Source of the DNA: Diphasiastrum complanatum
Taxonomy: Eukaryota > Streptophyta > Lycopodiopsida > Lycopodiales > Lycopodiaceae
Assembly: GCA_029204225.1 (NCBI GenBank)
Contig: CM055107.1
Span: 44,942,853-45,006,852 of the forward strand
Length of the DNA stretch: 64,000 bases
Direction: 5' to 3'
In this document: one piece after another, positions 44,401 through 55,429 of the stretch
Position numbering within the stretch: position 1 is the first letter of the stretch
Layout of the letters: the number at the start of each line of letters is the position of its first letter
Position numbers and translations under genes: made by a program
The notes under the pieces: generated by a model
Told to the model about the DNA's origin: nothing
The model's database searches: none
Seen by the model: the letters and a program-made list of their open reading frames with translations, nothing else

Positions 44401-44939
44401 TGGTCGAACTCATTTCCACCTCAGCAACGAGCAAGTTCTTCTTTTATGTTTCTAGTGACAGTTGTGGCGATCTTTGTGCATACAAGCTCATTCTTGACAA
44501 TTTTTTCTCCATCAAGACCACGCTTGATCACTCCTTCACATAATTGAACACCATCTGTAGACATCCACCATGGATCCAGAGTGCCATCATCATTCATTTT
44601 CAAAAAAAAAGAAAATCCTAACCGCTAGAGTCTGTTACATCACAAGAATCATCAATTCAAACACAAGCACCGCTATTGAGAGATAGTACTACTGGATCTA
44701 GCACCAACACATATGTGCTAGTTCTAGTATACTATTGAGACAAACGCATCATTTGATACACAGAAAACATGAGTTGTTTCACAAAATTTGTTCGCATATT
44801 ATCCGACAGACTATTTTTCCTTTGCAAACATGTTACCTTTGATGGTTCTACGAAGGAAATCAGTGCTTCTAAATCGGCCGAGCTCTATAGAACATCCAAT
44901 TTTTCTTTGGAACGAGCAAACGCCTTCAAATTGTTTTTC
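44401..44939. other. No certain gene
   Basis: The minus-strand frame 44603-44421 (60 codons, from ATG) reads MNDDGTLDPWWMSTDGVQLC and is not recognised. The remainder is non-coding. Confidence 0.3.
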
Positions 44940-45090
44940 AATATTTCTCTTGTCTGCATACACTCTAGACTGAGTCGAGTCTCAGTCCCCTGCATCAGCA
45001 GATCTCGGCTGAGACGAGCCTCAATCCTCTACTTACACTCTCGATCGAGTTGAGTCCATCATAGTTGACCGATCCGAGTCCCTCTACCAC
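44940..45090 (-). repeat. CTCGATCGAG-core minisatellite, second inverted array
   Basis: Four or five units (CTGAGTCGAGTCTC, CTGAGACGAGCCTC, CTCGATCGAGTTGAGTC) in the same orientation as 43990-44400. Confidence 0.7.
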
Positions 45091-45690
45091 AATCCCAACA
45101 AGAAACAATTTTGGGAGGTGGGGGAGGGAGATGGGAATGGCATTTCCAAAGAGACAACAACAACCGAAATAACTTAGGAGCAGACAAGCCGGTCCACATC
45201 ACTATAGACATATGTCGGCTCATTATGACGTTGAAGACCTGTTGGAAGAAGATGTCGACACTGACGAGGGGAAAGCAGACCAACTGGGGGAAGTTAATTC
45301 TCGCCGGACTATTGGAATTCGATGCTCAGCCTCAAATCCATTCATTAATGAGCATCCTGAAAGCTATACAAAATCAAAAAAAGGAAAGGCTCGAATTTTT
45401 GAGCAAAGGGTCAAAAAATTCAGTATCGGATTTTTTCGACCCAAGATTTTTCCAACCCAATGTAACTCTTTTCAAAGACAAATTTTCCAACCCTGGATCT
45501 GATCTGATCGAGGCGGAAATTATCCGAGTGTCTTCAACTTTGGATCGGGTCAAATTGGGTCTGATTTTTTCGATCTTGGAAAATTCGGCCCTAACTATAT
45601 TTTTGACCCAGTATAAAAATTCGATCCTTTGTATATTTTTTTGACCTACGTAATGTTTTGATACCGTTGGGTCAGAAACCCGACCCAACG
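45091..45690. other. Unrecognised DNA with GGGTC/GACCC-rich end
   Basis: A 177-codon plus-strand ORF (45111-45644) and overlapping ORFs have no recognised motif. TCGACCC/GGGTC words recur, and 45665-45690 is an inverted repeat (arms CGTTGGGTC/GACCCAACG). Confidence 0.4.
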
Positions 45691-46190
45691 ACTTCGTGTT
45701 GATGGTCCGCCTACTTTGTAATTGTATGAGACAATTGTAATAACTATAGAAAAAATAGTTGTAGATAATTTATGTATAGAATCTTCATTAAAAAATAGAT
45801 TCTAATAATTTTCTAATATCTAAGACATTTGATAATTGTATCTATCAATTCATTCAGATAGTTTCATTGCATGTGCTATCACACACAACGATTAGAGTTC
45901 TTATTCTGTAGTCAACTAACGTTTTCACTTCATGCGATTGTACTCCTTGTGGATATTAATCAAAGTACATTTTGTCTCCATTCAGTTGTTGTTCCATTGG
46001 ACATTCTTGATTCCTTCATTTTGAATATTCTACTGCTAACTGTGGCGCTTCCGATCCTACTGCCCACTCGCTCAAGCTTCCGCTCACATTACCACTAATT
46101 TTTGACATTGTATCAGAGCCTTTGTATTGAACAGAGCTCCTCTAATCCTATATTAGTCAATCATCTCTGATTAATCATCAATTTTCAACA
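45691..46190 (+). repeat. Copia LTR end with an internal primer-site-like sequence
   Basis: It ends ATTTTCAACA before the primer-binding site at 46191. A second site-like TTGTATCAGAGCC lies at 46108-46120 after CTAATTTTTGACA, 83 bp upstream. The two LTR-end/primer-site units may reflect nested or duplicated LTR ends. The 5' boundary is not defined. Confidence 0.55.
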
Positions 46191-46202
46191 TGGTATCAGA
46201 GC
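46191..46202 (+). other. Copia primer-binding site
   Basis: A perfect TGGTATCAGAGC after LTR-terminal CA, 130 bp before the gag ATG. Confidence 0.9.
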
Positions 46203-46331
46203 GGGCAGTTCAGTAATCTGCTTCTCATTGCGGATTATCAGACTTGTCTCTACCAAGTCGTTGTTCTAGCAAGTGCGCAGCCAACAGTATTTTGAAATCG
46301 TTGTTTCTACCAACAATCTCACTCAACCAAA

Positions 46332-46990
46332 ATGGATCAGTCTTCTAGTTCTTCTCTTATCGACAAACTCGATGGGAGTAACTACCATCTCTAGAAATTC
46401 AAAATGAAGGTCATACTACTAGCCAAGGAACTGTGGGACATCGTTGATGGCACATAACTCAAACTTGAAGGTGATGCATCTATTAACACCAAATGGAGAC
46501 TGAGAGATGGCAAGGCTTTTGCTAGGATCACTCTCAATATCAGGGACACACAGATCAGCCACATACGTGTTGTTCAGACTGCTAAGAATGCATGGCATAT
46601 TCTAGCAACTCTCTACGATATCAAGGATACCACATCCAAATTACATTTGAGAAATAATTTTTTCTCCTTGAGAATGTTTGAAGTAGAAAGTGTTTTGAGT
46701 CATTTCAACACCTTCAAAACTCTTATGGAACAAATGGCTGCAACTGGCTCAGTCATAGAAGAAACCGATGCTGTTATGACTCTATTATTAATTCTACTTG
46801 AGGTCTATGAAAATTAGGTCCTGGCAATCTCGACCCAGGAGCACCTCACTCTTTCAAGAGTAATTTTGATGGTTCTACAAGAGGAAGTCGAAAAATCAGC
46901 ATCCTTCTTAGGCTAAGGGTCGGATACTCAAGCTTTGTATTCGAAAAAAAATTAGAAGTTTAGATCAAACAAATCAACACAGACAGAATA
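46332..46990 (+). pseudogene. Ty1/copia gag with nonsense mutations
   Basis: From ATG 46332 one frame reads copia Gag of the same subfamily as 21689: SSSSLIDKLDGSNYHL, KFKMKVILLAKELWDIV, LHLRNNFFSLRMFEVESVL, MEQMAATGSVIEETDAVMTL and STQEHLTLSRVILMVLQEE. In-frame stops interrupt it at about 46393, 46457, 46816, 46914 and 46952. Frame is otherwise kept for more than 600 bp, so decay is mainly by point mutation, several of them TGG-to-TAG-like. No zinc knuckle or protease is seen after 46990, where different repeat DNA begins. Confidence 0.87.
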
Positions 46991-47149
46991 TTCTGACAAA
47001 AAGAGCAACATGTAGTCTAGGTCAGATTTTCACTCATGGTCGAATTTTGGCTCAGGGTCTTGTTTTGTGGTTGTGTTCAGGCGGCAATGGCATGAAATCT
47101 TCACTGATTTCTCATCAATCGTGTATCTCAATTCACTGATTCAATTCGT
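46991..47149. other. No gene seen
   Basis: Non-coding junction between copia gag and the LTR-like repeat block. Confidence 0.4.
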
Positions 47150-47970
47150 TATAGTTTGGCACTTAGTTATTTTATTTCTTATTGTCTGTTACCAAACTCT
47201 TTAGATGGTTCTTGGCAATAAAGTCTGGTTCAATGTTCAGCCAGACAGTAAGATTGGGTTTGGCAACTACAAGCAAGGGAGGAGCCACTTGTTTTGTTAC
47301 TTTCATTGATGATTTCACCCCAAGAACAATCAAGAACTGGAATGTCTAGGATAAGCAAGATCTACTCCACAAATCCAGCCTAATTAGTTTACCTGAATGC
47401 TGATTCCTATATTAATCCACAAGAAAACAATAATTCTAATCCACAACTACAGTCCACAACCACACACAAAGGAAATGGAAGGGCAAGATCATTAATGCAT
47501 CACTCAAGAAACAAGAATGATCAAGGAGCTCAAGAATGCATCAAAACTCATGGAAGATCTTCTCATTTCAGCATAGAGTTAATACATTCACAAAAAGCTT
47601 CCCTTCTACAAAGGGGGAGTCTCTTAAACAAGCAAGAGAGCTTCTTAGGTGGCATCCTAGTGGCATTTTCACATTACACAAATTCCAAGTGGAATTATGC
47701 TCTCCACTAGATGTCACCATCAAAAGGTAGCTCACTCTACTTTTCTAAGAGGGCCTACTTGCATTTATTACCTTGCCTAGATATACTAGTTCCTACATGG
47801 TCATTCCATCTTTCGGGATTCACCATAAGGCTTACACAGTTTCTACTTGACAATATTAACTAGTATTCCTCGGCTCTCAGTCTTTGTTCATCACGTCTTC
47901 TTAGAGACCTCTTCGGTCTAAGGGTAGAGGTGCTCGTGGGTAGCTCTGGCCGAGTATCTTGGATTGTCAC
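47150..47970. repeat. LTR-like block, direct copy of 42310-43020
   Basis: 47370-47960 repeats 42310-43020 in the same orientation. 47185-47285 is inverted relative to 43365-43475. The family and its coding element are not identified, but the minus-strand TATA/polyA layout of the partner suggests LTRs. Confidence 0.7.
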
Positions 47971-48199
47971 TTGAAAAAGCGTAGATCCTCGTTCGCTTAC
48001 ATATAACCAAGTGCTTATTGCTGCCAATCTTTATCAAAAAACCGCTTTCGCAGATTGTCGCAATTTAACCAAAATGTCCTATTATCGCAAATAGTTGACA
48101 TTTTCAAAATTGGAGAACTCCCAACAGCTTGACAACTCTGCATGTCTGAGTGCTTCCCGTGTGTCTTTTTCTCTTTTTTAACATTTGCATCTGCTATGG

Positions 48200-49602
48200 A
48201 CGATTTCACTTCTGCTTTTCTTGACAGATTCTAACTCTTTGGGAGGTCTTGCTAGATATTCATGAATTGTCTTGGCACTCTTGTATCCTCCATTTTGCTT
48301 ATGGGTGTTTCTGCAATTCTTCTCTCAATCGAAGTTCTAGTCTTGTCGATGCTCTTGCCTTGACGAGCAGAGGAAGAACCTTCGATTTGGTAGGTTGCAC
48401 AAACCTTGGGTTATCAGTCTTCAAGGGAATGGACTTATCAACAAAATTGGTGGTAGGAACAAATCTAGACGGATGGTTTGGTGATAGTAGGGAGACATGA
48501 TGAAGGCTGGTGGAAGGGTGAAGGAATTGATAATGCTATTGTCGCAGTCTTGGACCCTTGCAATGTTGAGCTTTGACCACCACTTGATGGGTGAGGAGCT
48601 CGTTTTATTCTGCTAGTTCACGGTTGTCTTCATCTTTTTGCTTTTCTGCAGCTCTTTCTTCCTTTGATCCATTACGTTTGGATTTCTTCGGGTTTCATAG
48701 GAGGGGATTCAACTATCATTGCCCTAGAGTGTTTCTTTTGATCAAAATCAATCTGACTCATCTGTTGCTTAAGTTTCTTCCTTTTCTCCTGAACTTCTTT
48801 GCTTTATTTCTTTTTGCTGCTTTGTCTGCTTTGTTAGGTCTTCTTTTCTGGCTAACCAACCAGTGTAGATGGTAGTTGGTCTCCGCAAGACATTTGCAAC
48901 GATCTTTTGGCTACCTCGGTAAGATTATCAAGGTCTGAAAATTGGGGATTTCTCAGATGAACAGTGGAATGATGGTAAACAGAAAGATGGAAGGTAGGAT
49001 AGTGGTGATGGCATCGGTAGATGGTGTGAGCGATAGACATGAGAGAAGATGCAGATGTTGTGGCAAGAGGGCTGGTTGAAGAGGGAGACTGATTTTCCAA
49101 TGCTTGTGCTTCCCTTTCCTGAAGGATCTTAGTCGTGACTGGGGTTCTTCTTCTGATTGGGTCTCTTTGGATTTCCCATCTGCCTTCTTAGCCATGTCTT
49201 TTTTGTCTTTGATTTTGTGACCTTGGCTGTCGATTTGCCGATGGTGTTGTTGGCAATGTGGCTGCTCCAGTGGATGCCTGCAAATCCACTCTCCCCCCCC
49301 AAAGAAAAAAAAAAAATCTGTTGGTGGGGATGTTGTTGCTGGTATCCGGCATGCTCAAGGTTGACCAGATGATGAGCATATGTTCGGAGGGTTGTTCTTG
49401 TACTTGACCTTTTAAGGTGCGTGAAACGCTCGATATAGTCTCGTACGTGTTCAACTTTTGTCATCTTGATATTAGTCAATTTAACAAAAGGACTCTCTAT
49501 CAAACGAAATGGCTGTAAACGTTTGATAAAGGACTCTTTCAATGCAGACCAATCAGTCTTATCGTCATGATCGAGGTTAAAAAACCAGTCATGAGCGCTC
49601 AT
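48200..49602 (-). pseudogene. Ty3-like gag and degraded downstream region
   Basis: The frame 49602-49129 starts within a Retrotrans_gag core (AHDWFFNLDHDDKTDWSALK, ESFIKRLQPFRLIESPFVKL, VEHVRDYIERFTHL) and parallels 40759-40571 nearly residue by residue. It then becomes Gln/His/Lys-rich. Downstream on the same strand, other frames stay partly open to about 48250 with charged segments (KKADGKSKETQSEEE, KARASTRLELRLREELQ) typical of a gag linker, but no zinc knuckle or protease is evident. Homopolymer runs near 49296-49315 probably shift the frame. Gag would assemble element particles; this copy is decayed. Confidence 0.7.
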
Positions 49603-50389
49603 AACAAGGATTTATGAAATTTCTCTAAATTGGCCCAAGATAGTGCAATGACCCTAGATTAGTGGTACACATATGTGCATGGAGTTACCAATTTTTTCAT
49701 AGAAGTGTAAAAAACAATTTAAGGTGACCAAAACGTGAGTGACCAAAGCAATATGATCTTGTTTTTTTTGGCATATGATAAACCTTTCATAAAGGTATTT
49801 CACAAGTAAATTATATTCCATAAAGATGTTTCAAATCAATTCTCATAAAATTTCAAAATGTTTGGCTCAGACAACAATTTTAGTCCTAGAAGAAATTTGT
49901 TGTCACTATCTTTTTTGCCATGGATTTTCAATCAGTTTCTAACTTCCAGCAAGTAGAGCAAATGTCAAATATTGGTCGAGTGATTTGGGGTGAAAACGTG
50001 ATGTCCACTATTTGTCAATAAGCCATAAAAATTGATAAAAAGCTACCACAAGCTATTAAGTCTACCAATAAATTTTTGGTAGGTTGAGAAAAAAAAGTCT
50101 ATGTTGAATAAGTCACGAGCCTATTAATTCTTGCCTTTTGCAAACAAATACTATATATAACAACCAGTATCAGGTGTGGGATTCAAAGGCTCCAAGATGT
50201 CAACGTTGCATTATGTATGGTTTGAGCATACGTCATTGTGGCAAGAAATTATCTCTTACAAAACTAGGCCCACTAGCTTTGATAACATATCATATATTTA
50301 GCCTAAAGATAACGGATAATGGCCCATAAGTGTATAGCTTGACACTCCAACTCGCAATGTTGACTACATTAGAGAAAATATGGGCCTAA
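49603..50389. other. No gene seen
   Basis: AT-rich sequence; short ORFs only. Confidence 0.5.
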
Positions 50390-50725
50390 AGAGGGCCTTT
50401 GTAAAAGATGCCTTTTTATTTTTTTCTCATTTGCGTTGCCATGTAGACCAATAAAAATACTTATATTAGGCTTCTACGTAACGTAACTTTTGGAATCCAC
50501 ATTAAAAATGGCATAACTTTTTAGCGGTAAGTCTGATTTCAGCGAAAGTTGGTGCAATAGAAAGCGCTCGATGAACGCTTTCCAATGATATCTTACATGA
50601 CATACTTCTCAGCTTCAGCTAAAAAATTATGGCAAGTCAAAGGTATTAGTTGAAAATAATGTTATAATATTTTACTAATACAAAAGAGATCTTTGCACGA
50701 ATTCTTATAGGGTCCTTTTGGAGCT
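50390..50725 (-). repeat. Dispersed repeat A, copy 2
   Basis: The reverse complement aligns with 140-510, including AAGAATTCGT, GACTTGCCATA, AAAAAGTTATG and GTTACGTTACGTAGA. The GGGCCTTTGTAAAAGATGCC end also matches 37983-38010 (minus). No coding sequence. Confidence 0.65.
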
Positions 50726-52971
50726 CAAAACTCACGTAATGGTTTCCTATGGTGGGAGACAAAAACTAAAGAAGTCTTCACATGTTGTAATAATAGTGAA
50801 GAATCTTGTATGATGACTCTTTTTGGACAAGTGTCATCTATGAGTTCCTTTATGTTGGGAGTTCAAGAACATAGTGACCCCAAAAAATAGAAATGGCCTA
50901 GACATCCATTCTTTTTTTGAAATTTTGAGTGCTTAATTTACAAATATTATAAAAAAAATTTAGGAATTTTATTTTATTGAAATGTATAAATATGAAAAGA
51001 AAAACACATAACTAATGATTTTATTTTTCATTTCCAAATTTGTTCTACTAAATACATTCAATCGTGAACAGATTAGTGAATTAAAAATTTGTATGATATT
51101 TTTAAGTTTTTAAACTTTGATACTTTAAATTTTAAAAATAAATGAAGGTTTTAAGCAAGTTAAACTCTAAGATGAACTTATTTGTTTAAAAGAATATAAA
51201 ATAAAAATATTTAATTTAGCTAAACATAATTACAATAATAAGAAAATCAATAATTCAAGTTGATTGTGTTTGAAAATGTATACAAGATAAAAAAAAAATA
51301 GTTTGAATTTTTGTTTTTTGAAAAATTGCAATAATCATTCTATGTTTAATTTGAGAAAATTTCATATTTAATGTAAAAAAAAATTATTATTGATATCAAA
51401 ATTTTAAGTTTAAAGTTTGAATTCATTTCTTTAATTGTTTGAAATTTTTTAGTTTAGTTTTTTTAATAATACAAAATTCTAAAACTATTTTTAATATTCA
51501 GATATAAATTTTGAATCTTAAGTTTTCATCAATTTTTTTATTTTTCTAGATGTTTAGTATTATTTAAATTTTAAGCTTTAAAGATTTTAAGTCTCGATTT
51601 TATATTTTTTATGTTTTAAATTTTGTATTTTAAATTTTTAAAATTCTTATTGTTAAATATTTTTTGAGTTTCAATTTTAAATTCCTAAGCTATGAATTGA
51701 AAAACACAAAATTCAAAATCAAGTATATTATAAAAACAAGGCATAATGTTTTTGTTGCGAGTTTTTTTTACTGTTTGAATCTATCTACAATATTTCTAAC
51801 TCGTCTTTAAGAAAAACATTAAAAATATATTAAAATTTTGAATTTTTGAGCTCATTGTTTTTCTATTTTTTAATATTTTTTTAGTTTTTAATTTTTATTG
51901 TTTAATTTATCTTTTAGTTTTAGATTTATTTTAATTAGATGTTTCTTTTTTAAAGCCACCTAAATCACACTTCTAAATTAGAGGTATTATCTAAAAGTGT
52001 TGTTTTGTTATTTCAAAGATTAAATTATGAGTTTTAAAATTTTATAAACTTAAAATACAAATTAACTCATTAAAATTATATATTTGGAAATTAGAAGACT
52101 AAATATCAATGAAGAAACATAAAACAAAAAATCAAAAAATAAAAAACTCAAAATAAAAAACTAGTAAATAAAATATAACAAAATAAGAACTAGAAATGAT
52201 AGAAAGTTAAAATAAAAAATTGTAGATAAAAAAATAATCAAAATATGATATCAAATTTAAAACTAAAATATTAAAATATCAAATTAATAAATTTTGAAGA
52301 ATAATGATTGAAAATGAAGATAGATTTTGCATTTTAAAAAAAAAAAAAAAAAAGACGCATGACCTAAATTGCGTAGTGATCTTATCGAAAATCAAGTCCA
52401 TGATTTTAAACTAAAAGTAGTCGATTTAAAAAATACTAGAAAACGTTAATCCTTTTTAAGTCAAAGTCCCAAAACAATTGTCATTGCATTCAAGGGCTTT
52501 ATAATAATATTGTTCCTTACATTCCAAAACTTGTGCTTTATATAATCTCCTTTGTGCTCATGGGCTTTTTGTGTACATAAAAAATGATGATATAAATGAT
52601 GACATATAACCTCAAAAGAGATTTTTTTTTACAGCCTTTTGGTGATTGAAATAAAATTGCTAATCACACTCATGTATGGGATAATGATCTTTTCATGGCA
52701 ATAAGAAACATCTGAAAATTTACGGTGAGCTTGTCAGGGTGAAACTTCAACAATCCCTTGAACCACCATAAAGATCTCAAGGAAGACCATTTTCTTATGT
52801 AATTGGACAATCGAATATTCTACTTACTCTCACCCGCCACAAATGCAAAATGTGTTGCATTTTTTTATTGTTGGCATCATGCTTTACTTTATATCAACTA
52901 ATTAGTGAATCAATCATTTTTTTAATTTTACCAACAAAACAAAAAAGTGTCTACATGTGCCATGTGAATTT
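50726..52971. other. Very AT-rich non-coding DNA
   Basis: 51000-52350 is extremely AT-rich with poly-A/T runs (18 A near 52336-52353). No ORF of note. It could be a matrix-attachment-like or simply degenerate region. Confidence 0.6.
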
Positions 52972-54627
52972 ATTGATTGTAGACTTCTATGGCTAAATAC
53001 CTAGCAATGCAAATATACCTTTTGTGGAAGGGACTTTAATTAGATTTTCAACAAAGTGGTGGTATAGTAATCATATGCTTAAAGATGATGTGTCGCTACA
53101 TGGTCAAAAGAAAACTATTTTTGAAAATTAATTTAAGAGCTTTTTTATTTTATTTTCCAAAATTTGAAATAATCTTTCATTTTGATTAATGATGATGTGT
53201 CACTGCATGGTGACCTTCAAAAGAAAACTATTTTTGAAAATTATTTTAAGAAGAGATATTTTTTTTTTAATTCTCCAACATTTGAAGTGATATATCACTT
53301 TCATGGATAGCTCGTAGTGTTGATATTGAATTGAGCTTGTTTGGTGTGGAATGAACTTGTGATTTAAAACCTTATTTTTTTTTCTTTGTGATTGAAAAAA
53401 CCTCAATTGTCAAAATTTATCATTGCTAAGAATTGGGTTTTGCAAGTGTAATAACCTGTGGGCTCGGAAAAATACAAGATGGTGTAATTTTTTCTTTCTT
53501 GGTTTTTGCCACTCTCGGACTCCCTTGATACCTTGTGACTGTTATGCCCCTTTTTTTAACATATTAAAACGTAGAATATACATGTACTTTTTTCCAAAAG
53601 TAGGCGTTGGTGTTTCTACCCAACGTGTACGTATGGCCGCCACATGGCACTTCTAGTGGCTAGTCAAAGTCAAACTGCTTATTACGCCTCATAATGTACA
53701 TGTAAAAAAAGTCAAGGTATCCATTACGCAATGGAATGTGCCGAGCAGAGGACATTCTGCCCTATTTGGCTTTCCGAACTTTTTTAGGCTCGGTCCCTCC
53801 GAGCCTCGCCTAAAAAATTGATCGTAGACTTTTATGGCTAAGTACCTAGCAATGCAAATATACCTTTTGTGGAAGGGACTTTTAGATTTGCATCAAAGTG
53901 GTGCTTGTAATCATATGCTTAAAGATGATGTGTCGCTGCATGGCAAAAAAAAATTTACTCTCCAACATTTGAAATAATCTTTCATTTTGATTAAAGATGA
54001 TGTGTTGCTGCATGGTGACCTTCAAACGAAAACTATTTTTGAAAATCAATTTAAGACGAGAATTTTTTTTTTAATTCTCCAACTTTTGAAATAATATTTC
54101 ACTTTCATGGCCAGCTCGTAGATATGGAATTGAGCTTGTTTAGTGAACTTGCGATCATAGAAACCTTAATTCTTTTTCTTTGTACTTGAAAAAACTTGAA
54201 ACGTCAAAATTTTATCATTGACAAGAATTGGGTTTTGCAAGTGTAATAACCTGTGGACTCAGAAAAATACAAAATAGTGTAATTTTTTCTTTTTTGGTTT
54301 TTTACCACTCTTTTAACTCCCTTGTACGTGATGGACACTTTGTGACTATTATGCCCCTTTTTAAACATATTAAAAGCAGAATATACATGTACTTTTTTCC
54401 AAAGGTAGGCGTTGCTCTTTCCACCCTGCACGTCCATTTGGCTGCCACATGGCACTTCTAGAGTGGTCAATCAAAGTCAAACTGCTTATTACGCTTTCAT
54501 AATGTACATGTGAAAAAAGTCAAGGTATCCATTACGCAATCGAATGTGTCGGGCAGAGGACATTATGCCCGGTAAAGATTTCCAGAACTTTGTAGGCTCG
54601 GCCCCTCCGAGCCTTGCGACCAAGCGA
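52972..54627. repeat. 845-bp tandem duplication
   Basis: Copy A (52972-53816) and copy B (53817 to about 54627) share most of their sequence in direct orientation, for example GGCTAA(A/G)TACCTAGCAATG, ATACCTTTTGTGGAAGGGAC, TGCTTAAAGATGATGTGT, GGGTTTTGCAAGTGTAATAA and GCCACATGGCACTTCTAG. Small ORFs on both strands occur in parallel in the copies but have no recognised motif. Copy B ends in a long hairpin; copy A has only its left part. Confidence 0.9.
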
Positions 54628-54674
54628 CCTAAAAGGTTCTGGAAATTCTTACCCGGCAAAATGTCCTCTGCCCG
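54550..54674. repeat. Long hairpin, 47-bp arms
   Basis: 54550-54596 pairs with 54628-54674 with about six mismatches over 47 bp (arms begin CGGGCAGAGGACATT and end AATGTCCTCTGCCCG). The 31-nt loop contains a smaller hairpin (CTCGG-CCCCT-CCGAG). The size and pairing resemble a fold-back transposon or small-RNA precursor. Confidence 0.9.
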
Positions 54675-55110
54675 GGACCTTCCATAATACTTAAAAGATC
54701 ACCTTGTTTGCTATGGAATGAAGTTTCATTTTACTTTGAAAAAATCGAGAGAATCTTTTTTAAGTTTAACACAATATATTTATTGGTAAGCTATTGTGAT
54801 GATTTGTTAATAGATAAGTTATGAATCTTTTAACCGGATGAATGATGCATTAAAAACTAAAATGTGATCTTTGCTTTTTATGTTTAAAAAATTTTAGCAC
54901 CGCTTGCATTGCGTTGCCTAAGGCAAAGCTTCTTGGGATATATCAAATCGGCTTGTTTAGATTTCAGTTATTTAACCTAATGTAAAATTTAATATAAGAC
55001 TTTACCAGAATGTAGTAGAGTAACGTAATGCCTTGTGCTCAGGTGTCCTTTGTATTTTGGGACCACCTCCAGGAGCATAATGTCCATCCAATTTTTTCTC
55101 TCTTAGTAAT
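54675..55110. other. No gene seen
   Basis: AT-rich DNA between the hairpin and the repeats upstream of the HIPP gene. Confidence 0.5.
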
Positions 55111-55220
55111 CTGTCATTCTCTCTCCTCTCTCCGGTGGAATTCACTTTCTCTCTCTCTCTCCGGTGGAATTCATGTTCTCTCTCCGGTGGAATGCACGTT
55201 CTCTCTCCTCTCTCCGGTGA
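55111..55220. repeat. CTCTCTCCGGTGGAATTCA minisatellite, four units
   Basis: CTCTCTCCGGTGGAAT(T/G)CA recurs four times with variable CT-rich spacers. The last unit reads CCGGTGAAATG. It lies about 0.8 kb upstream of the HIPP start codon. Confidence 0.85.
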
Positions 55221-55346
55221 AATGTGCATGTGCTATGTGGCAGCCCGTCATTGGCTGTCCACATCCACATTCCTCCACAAAAGTAAAAAAATTTGAAAAA
55301 AAAAAACGTCAAAAAATCGGAAAAAAAAAAATCTGGTCCACGCGTA

Positions 55347-55373
55347 TGGTCGTACGGCCGTACCGTACGACCA
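55347..55373. repeat. Perfect palindrome between poly-A tracts
   Basis: The arms TGGTCGTACGG and CCGTACGACCA surround CCGTA. Runs of A lie on both sides (55274-55331 region and about 55382-55410). Confidence 0.9.
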
Positions 55374-55381
55374 AAAAATGG

Positions 55382-55415
<34 letters not shown>

Positions 55416-55429
55416 GCACAATGATATTA

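Noticed and set aside
45111-45644. 177-codon plus-strand ORF
   Set aside because: No domain, overlapped by other ORFs on both strands, and ends in low-complexity GGGTC/TTTT sequence.
53200-54470. Pairs of ORFs on both strands in the tandem duplication (for example 54228-54461 and 53423-53656)
   Set aside because: Their similarity comes from the DNA duplication; the frames shift between copies and no motif is present.
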